From assembly GCA_027924585.1 (NCBI GenBank), contig BSBM01001446.1, positions 1,178,001 to 1,242,000 on the forward strand: a DNA stretch of 64,000 nucleotides, read 5' to 3'. Numbering within the stretch: position 1 is the stretch's first letter; the number at the start of each line of letters is the position of its first letter. The translations under genes and the position numbers were made by a program. The notes under the pieces were generated by a model that had not been told where the DNA came from, did not search any database, and was given only the letters and a program-made list of their open reading frames with translations. This stretch comes from Larix kaempferi (Eukaryota > Streptophyta > Pinopsida > Pinales > Pinaceae). Below, in pieces: positions 54,597-64,000 of this stretch.

Positions 54597-57221
54597 CTAA
54601 ACCATATTCACACATCCATAACCACTAGTATTGGAAGAAGACATTGCCATTTCATTAGTACCATAACCAGTGGTGGGAGCATGTGAAGCCATATTTTGAT
54701 GATGAGGAAGGGGATCCTTCAACACTGCTGGGCTCTGTGCCAAATGCTTCGATGATTCTTTAATACGAGGACATAAGGGAGTAAGATGATCCTCCCCACA
54801 AAGTTTGCAAGGGAATTTCACCTTACGCCTAGGTTTATGATCCTCTCCAGCATTACCACCTTCCCAAGGAGGGTTGGAATTCTCTTTACAAGGAGTATTA
54901 CGATTTCTATTGTTGTTACTTCTATTGTTTCCACCCCTACGATTATTTCTCCCCTTTTTCTTACCACCAGGTTGCTGGTTACCCGACGGTTTTGTTGATT
55001 GCACATTGTGTACATCAGACGACGGAATGGAAGTGGACAAGGTGTGAACATGTCTAGGCGCAGACTGGTTTAGCGACAAATTTTGCATTTGATTAGCTAC
55101 CAAGTTTATAGGGAGAGTGCATGCGGACCCCACGATGCCATCGACATGTGGTCCAGGAACTGATGTAGGCTCATGTCTTGTTATCAGTGCATCAGGAATA
55201 GTGTCATACAAAATGCCAGACTAAGAATAAAGTAGATCTAACTGCTAGACTTTCAAGATAGCTTGTTCCTCAGTCACAATTCCGGACATTGAAACATCCT
55301 TAACAATGTATGGGATTAAAGACTTAAGGAACCACTCCAATAGGAACTCTGGAGGAATGTTGGCTTTTACTAATCTCTTCCGCCGACGCCACTCTTGAAT
55401 GTCGTCAGAAATATGTGTGGCATTATTCTAACAGAAGGTGGACAACAACTCAGTACCAGTATCATAACGAACCAGCAACTGGAAATGGTCTAAGAAAACC
55501 AAAGCAATATCGTTGAATCCCCTATAGATGTTTCCGGGAAACTCCACATACCACTTCACGGCTGCCCCCGTGAGGGTGCGTTGAAATAGGCGTAATCGAA
55601 TGGAATCATGATTCAAAGAGTTGGAGGAGCACCAAAGGTGAAACGTCGTGACTTGATCTCCTGGGTCCTCACCACCTTTCCCTTCAAACTTTGGAATGTC
55701 CAAAGGGAGCTTGGTAGGGACCGGGAACCAAGTAGGGTCGTGACACACCGTATTATTTGTGAGCTTCGAAAGATCTAGGAGATTCAAGCATGCAAGGAAT
55801 GGGAGCTGCGATTGGAAATCTTGATTATAAGCTCCCATAAAAGGTTGGTGAAACAAAACTGTGTTGTAAGATGGACCAAAACCTTGACCATGAGGATTAA
55901 ACTACTGATAATGAGGAAGTGACAACCTGTAAGCTTACCCATGGCCATAATATGGATAACCTCCCCCTGCTTGACCCATTTGAGAGTAAGCAGGTATATG
56001 CACGTTTTGAGCACCATATTGGGGTGGTGGGTGATACTGGTGGCTAGCACCGACTGTGTTGTAGTAAGGGTTGCCACCATGAGTATGGGGCATGTATGTA
56101 CTATTCATAGTGGGAACTGTGTTGTTATGACTGTAATGGTATGGTATGTTTCCACCTCCAATATTAGGATTAGTTTGAGCAATCGTGTGATGGCCATAAG
56201 CATGAGAAGTATTCCCATCTCCAATATGGGCGTGACTAGTATCAGGGTTGGTGGTGTGATGTCCATGTGGATAGGAAATATCCCCACCCCGTACATTAGC
56301 ATTACTAGCGGCAGCAGTGGACACAAAAGTATGAGATATGTGTCCACCCCCGTGGTTGGGAGGAACGGTATCATGTGCTAAAGTAGTCCTAGGTTGACGA
56401 GTAGCAACATGTGTATTATGTGGTGGATGGCGAGTCGTGTTTCGAACAACATTTCGACTAGGTTGGGTATTCCTAGGAGGTGGTCATGTTCCAACATAAG
56501 CATTGTTAGGAATCTAACCAGTCCCCATACTATGTGAGTGGGTGGACAACGTAGTGCCCCCAGTGGGTATAGTATGGCTAAAACTTTGACTAGTGCCAGC
56601 ATGAGTACCAACCATAGTGGAAGGTTCGACAGTATTGTGACTAGGCATACCAAAAGAGAGTGCAGTGGGGTTGATTGTAGGGCCAATATCATCATGAGTC
56701 TCAGGTCTCCTGTATCTAAAATCATGTGGAAACGAAGGAATGAAAGGCTCCTCCTGTTCTACATCCTCGGGTAGGTCGAGCATCCCGTAAAGATAATTAT
56801 CCGGATTCGAAGGATCAAACAAATCCTGGTCAAGTGGATTAGGCCAAATAGAACCAGGTTGAGTCTTAGGTGGATCACCTCCCCAATCCTCACGAGGAGT
56901 CTGGAGATCGAAAGTATGTTCAACTCTACCCGAAGGAGTAGAAAGGTCTTGCCCGATATCGGGAAGTGCAACCATGTAATCTTCAACGTAAGTCTCGTAT
57001 GAATCCGAAGACTCAGAGGGAGCCCTTCGACTTCCCCTAGCAATATGGCATGTAACCTCGAGTGGCTTTAAACCAGCCAAACGATGGGACCGGCAGAGAG
57101 TAGGGATCCGCGCCACGTTCTCTCCAGAGAGAGACACAACATCTCCTAAAGGCCAACTATCGATAAAAAAATAGTAAATCAAAAGCACACACCTAGAGAA
57201 ACTACAGCCAAGAAAAGACAA
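54597..57221 (-). pseudogene. Gag of G
   Basis: Minus-strand frame with internal stops. The N-terminal part (57221-55935) is Pro/His/Gly/Thr-rich and low complexity (HGHHTTNPDTSHAH, YHYSHNNTVPTMN). The capsid-like Retrotrans_gag part (55856-55254) has LPLDIPKFEGKGGEDPGDQ and RLFQRTLTGAAVKWYVE. A basic Arg/Asn-rich stretch (RNNRRGGNNRSNNN) then precedes a zinc knuckle CKLCGEDHLTPLC, spaced C-X2-C-X3-H-X4-C (54750-54830). Stops near 55208, 55428, 55935 and 56514 show decay. Confidence 0.82.
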
Positions 57222-58733
57222 ACAGAGTGGCTAAATGAGCTCCTGACACTAGAGCTGGTATGTCTCGCTTAGGAGAGGCTTGAGACTCCCAAGCTATAGC
57301 TGGAGGTAACAGAATCAGTTATAAAGACACCTAGGATTCACTGTGTCGACAGGGTCAAGTCCACCGTACGAACACAACTGTGTTGTCCAATCCCTATCTA
57401 GCTCAAGACACAAACATCATAACCACTGCAAGTACCCTGTGCGGTACCTAGGTAAGGAAACTATGTTCACCGCAATATAACCAATGATCAGGGGGAGAGT
57501 CGCAGGTGGGACCCGTCGTATGGGTAGGGTAGCTAAGCCTGAAGCACAAGAGGATGAACCTCCGATACCCCCAGATACAAACAAATCCTGGATATATCTC
57601 CCATGTTCAGCCGGTATCAGAGGGATATCTCCTCAACCAACCTCCTGTGACCTCGTGCTTAACTCTGGATTGAGTAGAGCTTTCCTGAGAACACTGATCT
57701 ATACCATGGATTCCTCCACTCCCTGGTCAGACACCTAATGTTTCATTCAGTAGTCTTGGATTGTTAACTCACAATGATCTATTCCAAGACTCTAAACCTA
57801 TGCTAGTTGGTGTACCCTATAAAATAAAATCAGTCTAATCAATTTTATGATTAAGCGTTAATTTTAGTAGCTGTGATTACTCAAGGGATATGGTCGTGAA
57901 ACTAGTGATGTGTAGACTCAATAGTATGCAACATCGTCCAATCCTACACTCATCTATCTAATAAAACAATATCACTAATATGCAAAATCAACCAACAATT
58001 CCGAAATAAATATGAAATTTTTTATCTTTTCAATGCACAAGCAGAACCTAAAATGAAGGCAACAAGCACTCAATGCAAAATGCAGTACATGGAAATAAAA
58101 TATTTTTGTATTTTCTCTTATAAACAGAAAGGAAAATGCAAAAAACTAAATGAATATTTTTGTATATTTTCAATATATATGGAATGAAAAAATGCAAGCA
58201 AAATCCTACTATTTAGTCACTGAAGTGCCGAGAATATCACTAAGACAACCCAATAGATCCTAAACAGCAAGACTCAGCAAAAGGAAAGAGCTCCAAAGGA
58301 AAAAACCAAGAGGTTAAAACCAAAGATTGGTAAAAAACCAAGAAGGCTCAACCAAGAGAAACGAAGAGATCCGGTCACAACCAAGGCATGAAACAATAAA
58401 GAAAGAGGCCAACAAAGACTCAGGAACCAACCAAACTCACCCAGCAACAACCAATAGCCGTAAACCAACAAAAGCCAGAGTTACACACTAATGTCGAAGG
58501 AAATCCTGCGGGTACCCGCGAGTAGTAGAGTAAACAGAGGTGGGTATACGTGGGCAGAGCTAAGCTATCCTGCGGGCGAGGAAAATAAAATGGTCAAATA
58601 AAGAGTCTAGAGGCTCAGAAAAAGCAATTTTTCTACAGTGTATCTTAACGGCCAATCAGTGACACAGAGCTTCGATAAACAACAACTCTAATTATTGACT
58701 AATTCTCAAAAAATTTCCCAAACATGGATGTTT
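57222..58733 (-). other. Leader of G
   Basis: 1.5 kb between primer site and gag with no convincing ORF. Splice-like junctions occur, so a leader intron is possible but not shown. Confidence 0.5.
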
Positions 58734-58751
58734 TCCCCAACGGAGTCGCCA
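58734..58751 (-). other. Primer binding site of G
   Basis: Minus-strand TGGCGACTCCGTTGGGGA, four bases inside the 5' LTR. It differs from the iMet type used by A, B, C, F and H; I do not assign the tRNA. Confidence 0.8.
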
Positions 58752-58755
58752 TTTC

Positions 58756-59694
58756 TATATTGGAGAAAACTCACTATGGCTTGGGAATACCACAACAGAC
58801 AGATGACTACCAGAAATCTACTCAATTCTCAAAGCAATGCTATTATAAATGGCAATGTTAAAATAATGGAGAAATGTAACCAACCTCGATCCAACGTTTG
58901 ATGTAGATCCCCGTTGGAGCTTTCAATCCGCGCATATCCAAGCACTTGTAATCTGCAAATTAGTCTTGACAACTAATATCTAACAAGTACATGTGATATA
59001 TAAATGACATTAACATTATCAATAACAATGGTCCATAATATCATAAGCAAATGTAACCCAATGTATAATAAACAACATTCACACCATGAATGGACGAGAA
59101 TATGAGTATTTCTATTAATGAAGAAGAAGAAGTACAAAGTGATATGACCTCTTTCCAGCAACCAATCTGAACCAAGATCTAGATCAATCCACTTGTGCCT
59201 CCACCACTTCAATCCTCCATGAATGGAAAACTCAAACTAGAGAGGAGTTTGGAAGGTGAACATAAATGGTTCACAACTACAAGGATCAATGAGTGCAGAC
59301 TCAAGATAGGGAAAAAATCCACTAGAGTGCCTTTACTATTCTCCTCTTCCTCCCGTCCATAAGCCATATGTGCTCAATATATAGTCCTCTCAAAGGTAGG
59401 TGAAAGGACTCATCGAGACGTTACTTGGGAAGATGGAGAGCCAGAGGTCACCCAATGACCGCTTTTTGGGAGTAAAAAGTAATTAGCAGTGGTTTTTACC
59501 ATTTTACTTGATACCCGTGAGCTATAGTGCTGCAAATCGCAGGTACACATGCTATTGTGATGCAACATGTGGGTAGGAACAAAAATAGTGAAAACTGGTA
59601 TCACTGAAGGATAAAAATGGATCTGAATCACTGAAATGGATCCTACAAACCAAAGAATGCTGATGCTCATAGGGTTGAAGATTTCTGTGTAACA
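58756..59694 (-). repeat. 5' LTR of G
   Basis: 939 bp, matching 38081-39019. Right edge set by the TSD ATTCT at 59695-59699. Confidence 0.93.
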
Positions 59695-59699
59695 ATTCT

Positions 59700-60658
59700 G
59701 TCATTGGTGAAAACACAACCTAGACTTTCTGAATGCATATTCCAAAGTCTTCGGATCATCAAATTCAATCCGGTAATTGAAACCAAACGGAAAAAAGTTC
59801 AAGAACTGTTGAATTCTAACTTTTTCATCTTGGATATAAGGAACGCACTTGAGCAATTCTATAAATTTGCTAATTAATTCTTCCATGGTCTGCTGTCCTA
59901 GCTTTAGGTCATAGAATTCTTTTACTTTTCTATCAAAATACCTTTCAGACAAGTACTTTTGTTTGAATAATGTTGCAAAGGCTTTCCACTTCATCTTTTT
60001 CTTGTTAGTAGAGTGGGTTAGCTTGAGATCATCTCCCCAAGCCAAAGCTTTTCCTTGCATATTGAAAACAACAATCCTATCCTTTATGAGGCTAGAATAG
60101 TCAAACATGCATAAATATTTTTCCATGTGCCTCAGCCATAGTTCAACTTATTCTTCAGTTTTAATTTCTCGATTTAAAGTAGGAGGCTTGATCTTTCTCA
60201 ACTCTGAGTGCAGTTGGTTTACTTTTCCAGTTTTCTTCTTCTTCTTGGGAATATACTCCTCAGAATCTTCGCCATGTGACTCTTCATCGCTGAAATCCAT
60301 ATTATAGCTCACATAATTTCTTGGAGGTGTAGTCTTAAACTTGGAGTTTATTTTCGTCACTGACTTTTCTGTGTGCGGTTCTTCTAGTGTTGGGATGTGA
60401 CTGTTTTCTTTTTTCAGTCAACTTTTGTAGCAGAATAGCATTTATTTCTCCCTTTTCTTCAAAGTTTTTAATGTTGTCTTCTTTAATGCTCATTAGCTCA
60501 ACTTTTAGGATTTTGACCGTTTCCAACATCTCTCTAGACCTTTTCGATCCTTGTGGGGAGTTCTGGTTCCTCTCCTGCCTACTAACAATTTCTCCTCCCT
60601 GACTAGATGTTTCTATAGCCATCCTTCCTTCACGTTCCACGGAATTCATTTCTGCCAC
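59700..60658 (-). pseudogene. Gag N terminus of F
   Basis: Three overlapping frames on the minus strand give an acidic, Glu/Lys-rich N terminus (60658-60335), a middle piece (60360-60148) and the Retrotrans_gag core (60126-59701: GKALAWGDDLKL, MKWKAFATLFKQKYLSERYF, TMEELISKFIELLKCV, FGFNYRIEFDD). Frame breaks separate the pieces. G's insertion follows at 59694; beyond it the gag continues at 38075. Confidence 0.85.
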
Positions 60659-60840
60659 TTACCGTTTGAACCACTTTTCTCTCTATGTGTGGCCAACAGC
60701 TGTTAGTTAAATGTCATAAACAACAATGTACTAAATCATAAAATTTATAAAATAGTATGCTACATAAATTTTATTTGTTTATTTCCATATAACACAACGT
60801 TCACGCAAGCGATCTTAAAGGTCCTAGTGTAGTGACCATA

Positions 60841-60852
60841 GCTCTGATACCA
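60841..60852 (-). other. Primer binding site of F (tRNA-iMet type)
   Basis: Minus-strand TGGTATCAGAGC with a 3-bp spacer (AAT) from the 5' LTR, as usual in Del/Tekay-type elements. Confidence 0.9.
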
Positions 60853-61023
60853 ATTTGTCACGTCTCTCCTACGCGAATTTAAAAAAAAAAATAAAGACTC
60901 CAATCACTAAACAATGTGGGAAACACCAACTCTAGTTGTCACTACAACATACTTAGATGATTTTCTGTCCGTGTGTGCACTAAACTGTATTATCCGTTTT
61001 GTCGCTTTTTCCACTAGTATCGA

Positions 61024-61315
61024 TCAAGGTCGTTTTTAGGGGCGAAATTTCGCCAATTGGTTATTTTTGGGGCATTGTTTCAAAAAATAAATTCGTTATT
61101 TGGTCATTTTTAGACTGTAATATTGCCTATATTTACATAAAATATGTTTTTTTATCATAATATTCGCCAAAATTTACATGTTTCAGTAGTAAATTGTATT
61201 TTTTGTATTTAATATTCGCCTATCTATCTATATCTATGTTTTTTCCAATTCAAAATAATCGCCTAGAATACTATACTTAAGTGTAATATTCGAATCCTTA
61301 AAAAATAGGCAAGAG
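61024..61315 (-). mobile_element. Second copy of the 290-bp Helitron-like repeat
   Basis: The reverse complement of 13614-13903 with about 80-85% identity by eye, including the palindrome GGCGAAATTTCGCC at 61041-61054. It is missing from the matching place in F's other LTR (near 20113-20145), so it entered F's right LTR after F's insertion. Confidence 0.7.
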
Positions 61316-61782
61316 TAACTCTATAAGAACTTGTTAGCATGTAGGGACAACTCATATGTTAGCAACTACACATGCCCTATATGCTAACTACGTGCGACAA
61401 TATCAAAGGATAGGCAACACTTCCATTAATAACTATATTAAAATCGATTAATATGTTATTACACAATTTACAATTCCATTTATAGGATTAATGTGACTAT
61501 TGTTTTAACATAACATGGTTATATGTTTCCAACATATAACCTATGTGTTTATATTAATTCCAGCCCTAGCGTTAACTTACAAAGTGTTAGGATAAGGTAT
61601 AGTATGTTGTGAGCATTCTTACTAAACCTATGATAATGCAAATATAAGCAATTATATAACAATGGATAATATAATACAATGCATGCTTTATTGGAATTAA
61701 CCTAGTAAAATAATTACTTCTATGAAAAATGGCATAAGCCTTATAAAAACATTAATATGATATTGATAACAATAATACCTTA

Positions 61783-61784
<2 letters not shown>

Positions 61785-61819
<35 letters not shown>
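61785..61819. repeat. (TA)n microsatellite in F's right LTR
   Basis: A TA run of about 35 bp at the place corresponding to 20664-20697. Confidence 0.9.
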
Positions 61820-61822
<3 letters not shown>

Positions 61823-64000
61823 TTACATCCATCACTATGGACTTAGACTTAACATGCCCACATAATAATATGTATAACGTTTGGCGCTAAATGTTTATGA
61901 TCCAACATAATAAAGATTATGTAATGTCACATGATGACATTATACCAAGCATAACCAAAGCTACCCAAAGAAGGGACTAAGGTTTCTATGCAAACGATGA
62001 GGGTTTATAAAATTATTACCAAAGATAATACGTTTTGAATAAAACAATAAGCTCTAAGAAACCATGAAAACAACCCTGCTAATGTGGATAATGATACACC
62101 TAAGAAGACAAGGGTTAACAGGGTCAACGTGGTTCATTTTAAAGGGTGGTGAGGTGGTTGTGCCACATGGGCTTACCAATCCATGAAAATGTTTTGAACC
62201 TTATGTTGGTTTCCACTTGAAAGATACACGAAACCTCTCGATGACATGGAAGGGAATTGACATGCTGTGTGATGTTCTTGGTCCATGTGGACTAAGGTTG
62301 TTCGATATTAAATGAACACTCATGCCTCTAGTTGCGTCTGGACAACGTGCTACTGTTTCCAAGGGTTGTACTGCGTACTTGGAGCAGGATCCATTAACTC
62401 TCCAGTCGATATCACAGTTGATATCCATATGCTTTGGTTTATTGGTAAACTAGTTTTCATTCCTAGTTGCTCTACGGCTTAAGCATTAAAACTCCAACAA
62501 ACCTGGTTCAGTGGTAACCCTTACCTTCCATCGTCGATGCACGCAGAGGTTGTAAGTATTGAGGTTCGACGAAATGCTATTGTTGTTGCCCCGACACCCA
62601 AAGCAGAGAGCTGCTACTTTGAGCAGCAGGTAATACCATGAGAAAGCATGAATGGCTTTGATTCCATCGTGAGACACTGCACCGTATGGAGAGCTTGACA
62701 GCATTCGCCACTACTTGCACTAGTAAGTGAAACGCATTTGTTAACATGTTTAAACTTCAATGCTTACTCAGTATGAACCGATTGTAGCCATGACTAACGC
62801 TTATGTTATTTCTTGGTGGTGGATAGGTGTTGCATGGAGACAAATCTACTTGGCTTACAGGTAATGTGTCCTCAAACCCGAACTTCCTTTGATGTTGTGC
62901 TAACTATACTTGTTTAAAGGTTTTACTTGTCACGTTTTAACTGTGCTTTACTGCATGTGTAGGTAAGCTGGGTGGTGGATTTTTGGCATGCGTAGTGACT
63001 TCTCAACCGTCGCCTAGTGTGGGGGAAGGTTCCCCATCTTCCAGGTAACTCGTAAACTGAAATAATCCCTAGGGGTGGTTTTTACCCCATTGGTTCAAGC
63101 TGAGTTACTCAAAGCATTCATATGCGTTTAAGTGTTAGATTTTTGGGTTTTCGTTGTTTTAAAAAGGGATACGGTCATCATCCCAAAATGAAAAAGTTTT
63201 GATTAACCGTTTTGCAAGAGTTGGTCTTCACGACCTGGGTTGTATTAAGCTTTCCAGGCGACATGTAAAACATTTAAGTTTTGTTCAGACTATTTAAAGT
63301 CTCCCCGAGAAGATCTGCAGTGCTCATTGGTCGAGCATCTTAGTTTGAGTTTGCTCTCTGTAAATAAAGGTCATGGCTCCATAATTTGAATTAATGGGAA
63401 ATACACTAAGACTAGGTTAAGCTTCAAACTCTGTGCATCCATCTTTATTTTATGCGAATTGGTTTAAAATGTTTAGCTTCCACCAATGGGATAACTTATA
63501 TCGTTTTCACCCATGCAGTCTGTGCATTATTTAATTGGATTTGCAATGGTTAAAATGAAATGTTACAGCATTTAGACATTATTTGTTTACCCTGCTCCTC
63601 AATGAATATATAGGCATGCGCAAATGTTAAAAGAGTATCTATATGCATCGATTCACATTTATCATGCTTTGCCGAATCGTTTTGGTATATACATATATAG
63701 TCCAACCTTTGTATGATATGCAATGATCGATGTTGCAGTAATACTTCTTGATCACGACCAAATGCATATGCATAACTCATGGTAGATGCATTAAAATGGA
63801 AAATCATTTTCAAAGTTATTATGTAGCATTTTTTGTTTATACTTTGGTTATGTTGCACTATTTAAAAGGAATCGACTCTATGATCCAAAACGGATCCACG
63901 AAATATAACCATCGGAATTTGCATAAGTTATGGTTGTGGTATTATATGCATATCTGTGGATTCTTTTTTAATGTTGTTATGATGCAATGTTCATTGTTCT

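Larger units (their letters stand above)
38081..59694 (-). mobile_element. Element G: Tat-like Ty3/gypsy element with antisense PMD gene
   Basis: A minus-strand element with two LTRs of exactly 939 bp and target duplication ATTCT (38076-38080 and 59695-59699), inserted in F's gag. Without C it is about 14.5 kb. Order in transcription direction: long leader, Pro/His/Gly-rich Gag with zinc knuckle, protease, reverse transcriptase, RNase H, integrase, a second RNase H, then an oppositely oriented plant mobile domain gene and about 2.4 kb of 3' non-coding sequence. Large size, the second RNase H and the extra ORF point to the Tat lineage. The LTRs differ by roughly 6% by eye. Many stops make it dead. 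Confidence 0.92.
19953..64000 (-). mobile_element. Element F: Tekay/Del-like chromovirus, nested host of B, G, C and H
   Basis: A minus-strand Ty3/gypsy element whose left (3') LTR is 19953-34275 including insertions, and whose right (5') LTR begins at 60856 and runs off the window. The internal part is 34276-60855 and contains G. Without insertions it has about 5 kb of coding region and LTRs of about 4.5 kb, which fits the Tekay/Del chromovirus lineage, as do the iMet primer site and the chromodomain remnant. The LTRs differ by more than 10% by eye, so it is the oldest dated element here. The left flank AGCAC (19948-19952) should recur right of the window as its TSD. Confidence 0.88.
60856..64000 (-). 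repeat. 5' LTR of F (partial, runs off the window)
   Basis: Matches the left LTR from 19953: 60856-63668 corresponds to 19953-25565 without H, and 63891-64000 to 32379-32488. It has no copies of H or B, so it serves as their empty site. Divergence is clearly above 10% in the parts compared by eye. It has a TA run at 61785-61819 and the Helitron-like repeat at 61024-61315. No gene was seen. Confidence 0.87.

Noticed and set aside
57484-57738. 84-codon plus-strand ORF in G's leader as a gene
   Set aside because: No domain, no homologue in the window, and it lies in a leader with other chance ORFs.
1-64000. tRNA, rRNA, organelle-derived or bacterial-type genes
   Set aside because: None was recognised; the only tRNA-related sequences are 12-18 bp primer binding sites.

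Overview
This window looks like intergenic DNA from a large, retrotransposon-rich land-plant nuclear genome. I infer a seed plant, possibly a gymnosperm, from the very long, old, nested LTR elements and the copia/gypsy families seen; no host gene in the window fixes the species. No intact ordinary host gene was found. Almost everything is LTR retrotransposon, intact or decayed, and much of it can be resolved by matching long terminal repeats (LTRs) and 5-bp target-site duplications (TSDs).

Layout. 1-7661: an unrecognised gene-like reading frame on the minus strand, split by copia-type element A (802-7573, plus strand, two 609-bp LTRs, TSD GCAGT). 8812-10377: a pseudogene of the 3' part of a Tudor-SN (TSN) gene that keeps its introns. 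10378-19460: AT-rich decayed DNA with a snapback hairpin, a 290-bp Helitron-like repeat, two gypsy pol relics and the G-rich palindromic end of a CACTA DNA transposon. That CACTA end sits in a gypsy gag fragment (19460-19952), and the same fragment is cut by element F.

19953 to beyond 64000: F, an old Tekay/Del-like chromovirus on the minus strand with LTRs of about 4.5 kb. Inside its left LTR sit H (21170-24157, a short gag-only copia element with nearly identical LTRs, TSD CTAAG) and B (25584-32378, a copia derivative whose 5' LTR is mostly deleted). Inside its gag sits G (38081-59694, minus strand, two 939-bp LTRs, TSD ATTCT). G is a Tat-like gypsy element with a second RNase H and an antisense plant-mobile-domain (PMD) gene. 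Inside G sits C (40462-47516, minus strand, two 650-bp LTRs, TSD GTAAG). By eye the LTR pairs differ by more than 10% in F, about 6% in G and about 1% in C, which agrees with the order of nesting.

A, B and C are one copia family that has lost integrase and most of its reverse transcriptase. A keeps an open gag-protease frame; B and C have lost gag. All three keep a 1.1-1.5 kb non-coding, intron-like middle region, a 3' RNase H remnant, a conserved LTR promoter module and long tandem arrays before the polypurine tract. The most unusual features are this conserved non-coding core in a non-autonomous family, the intron-bearing PMD gene antisense to pol in G, the position of G's second RNase H after integrase, and the gag-only element H with two polypurine tracts.
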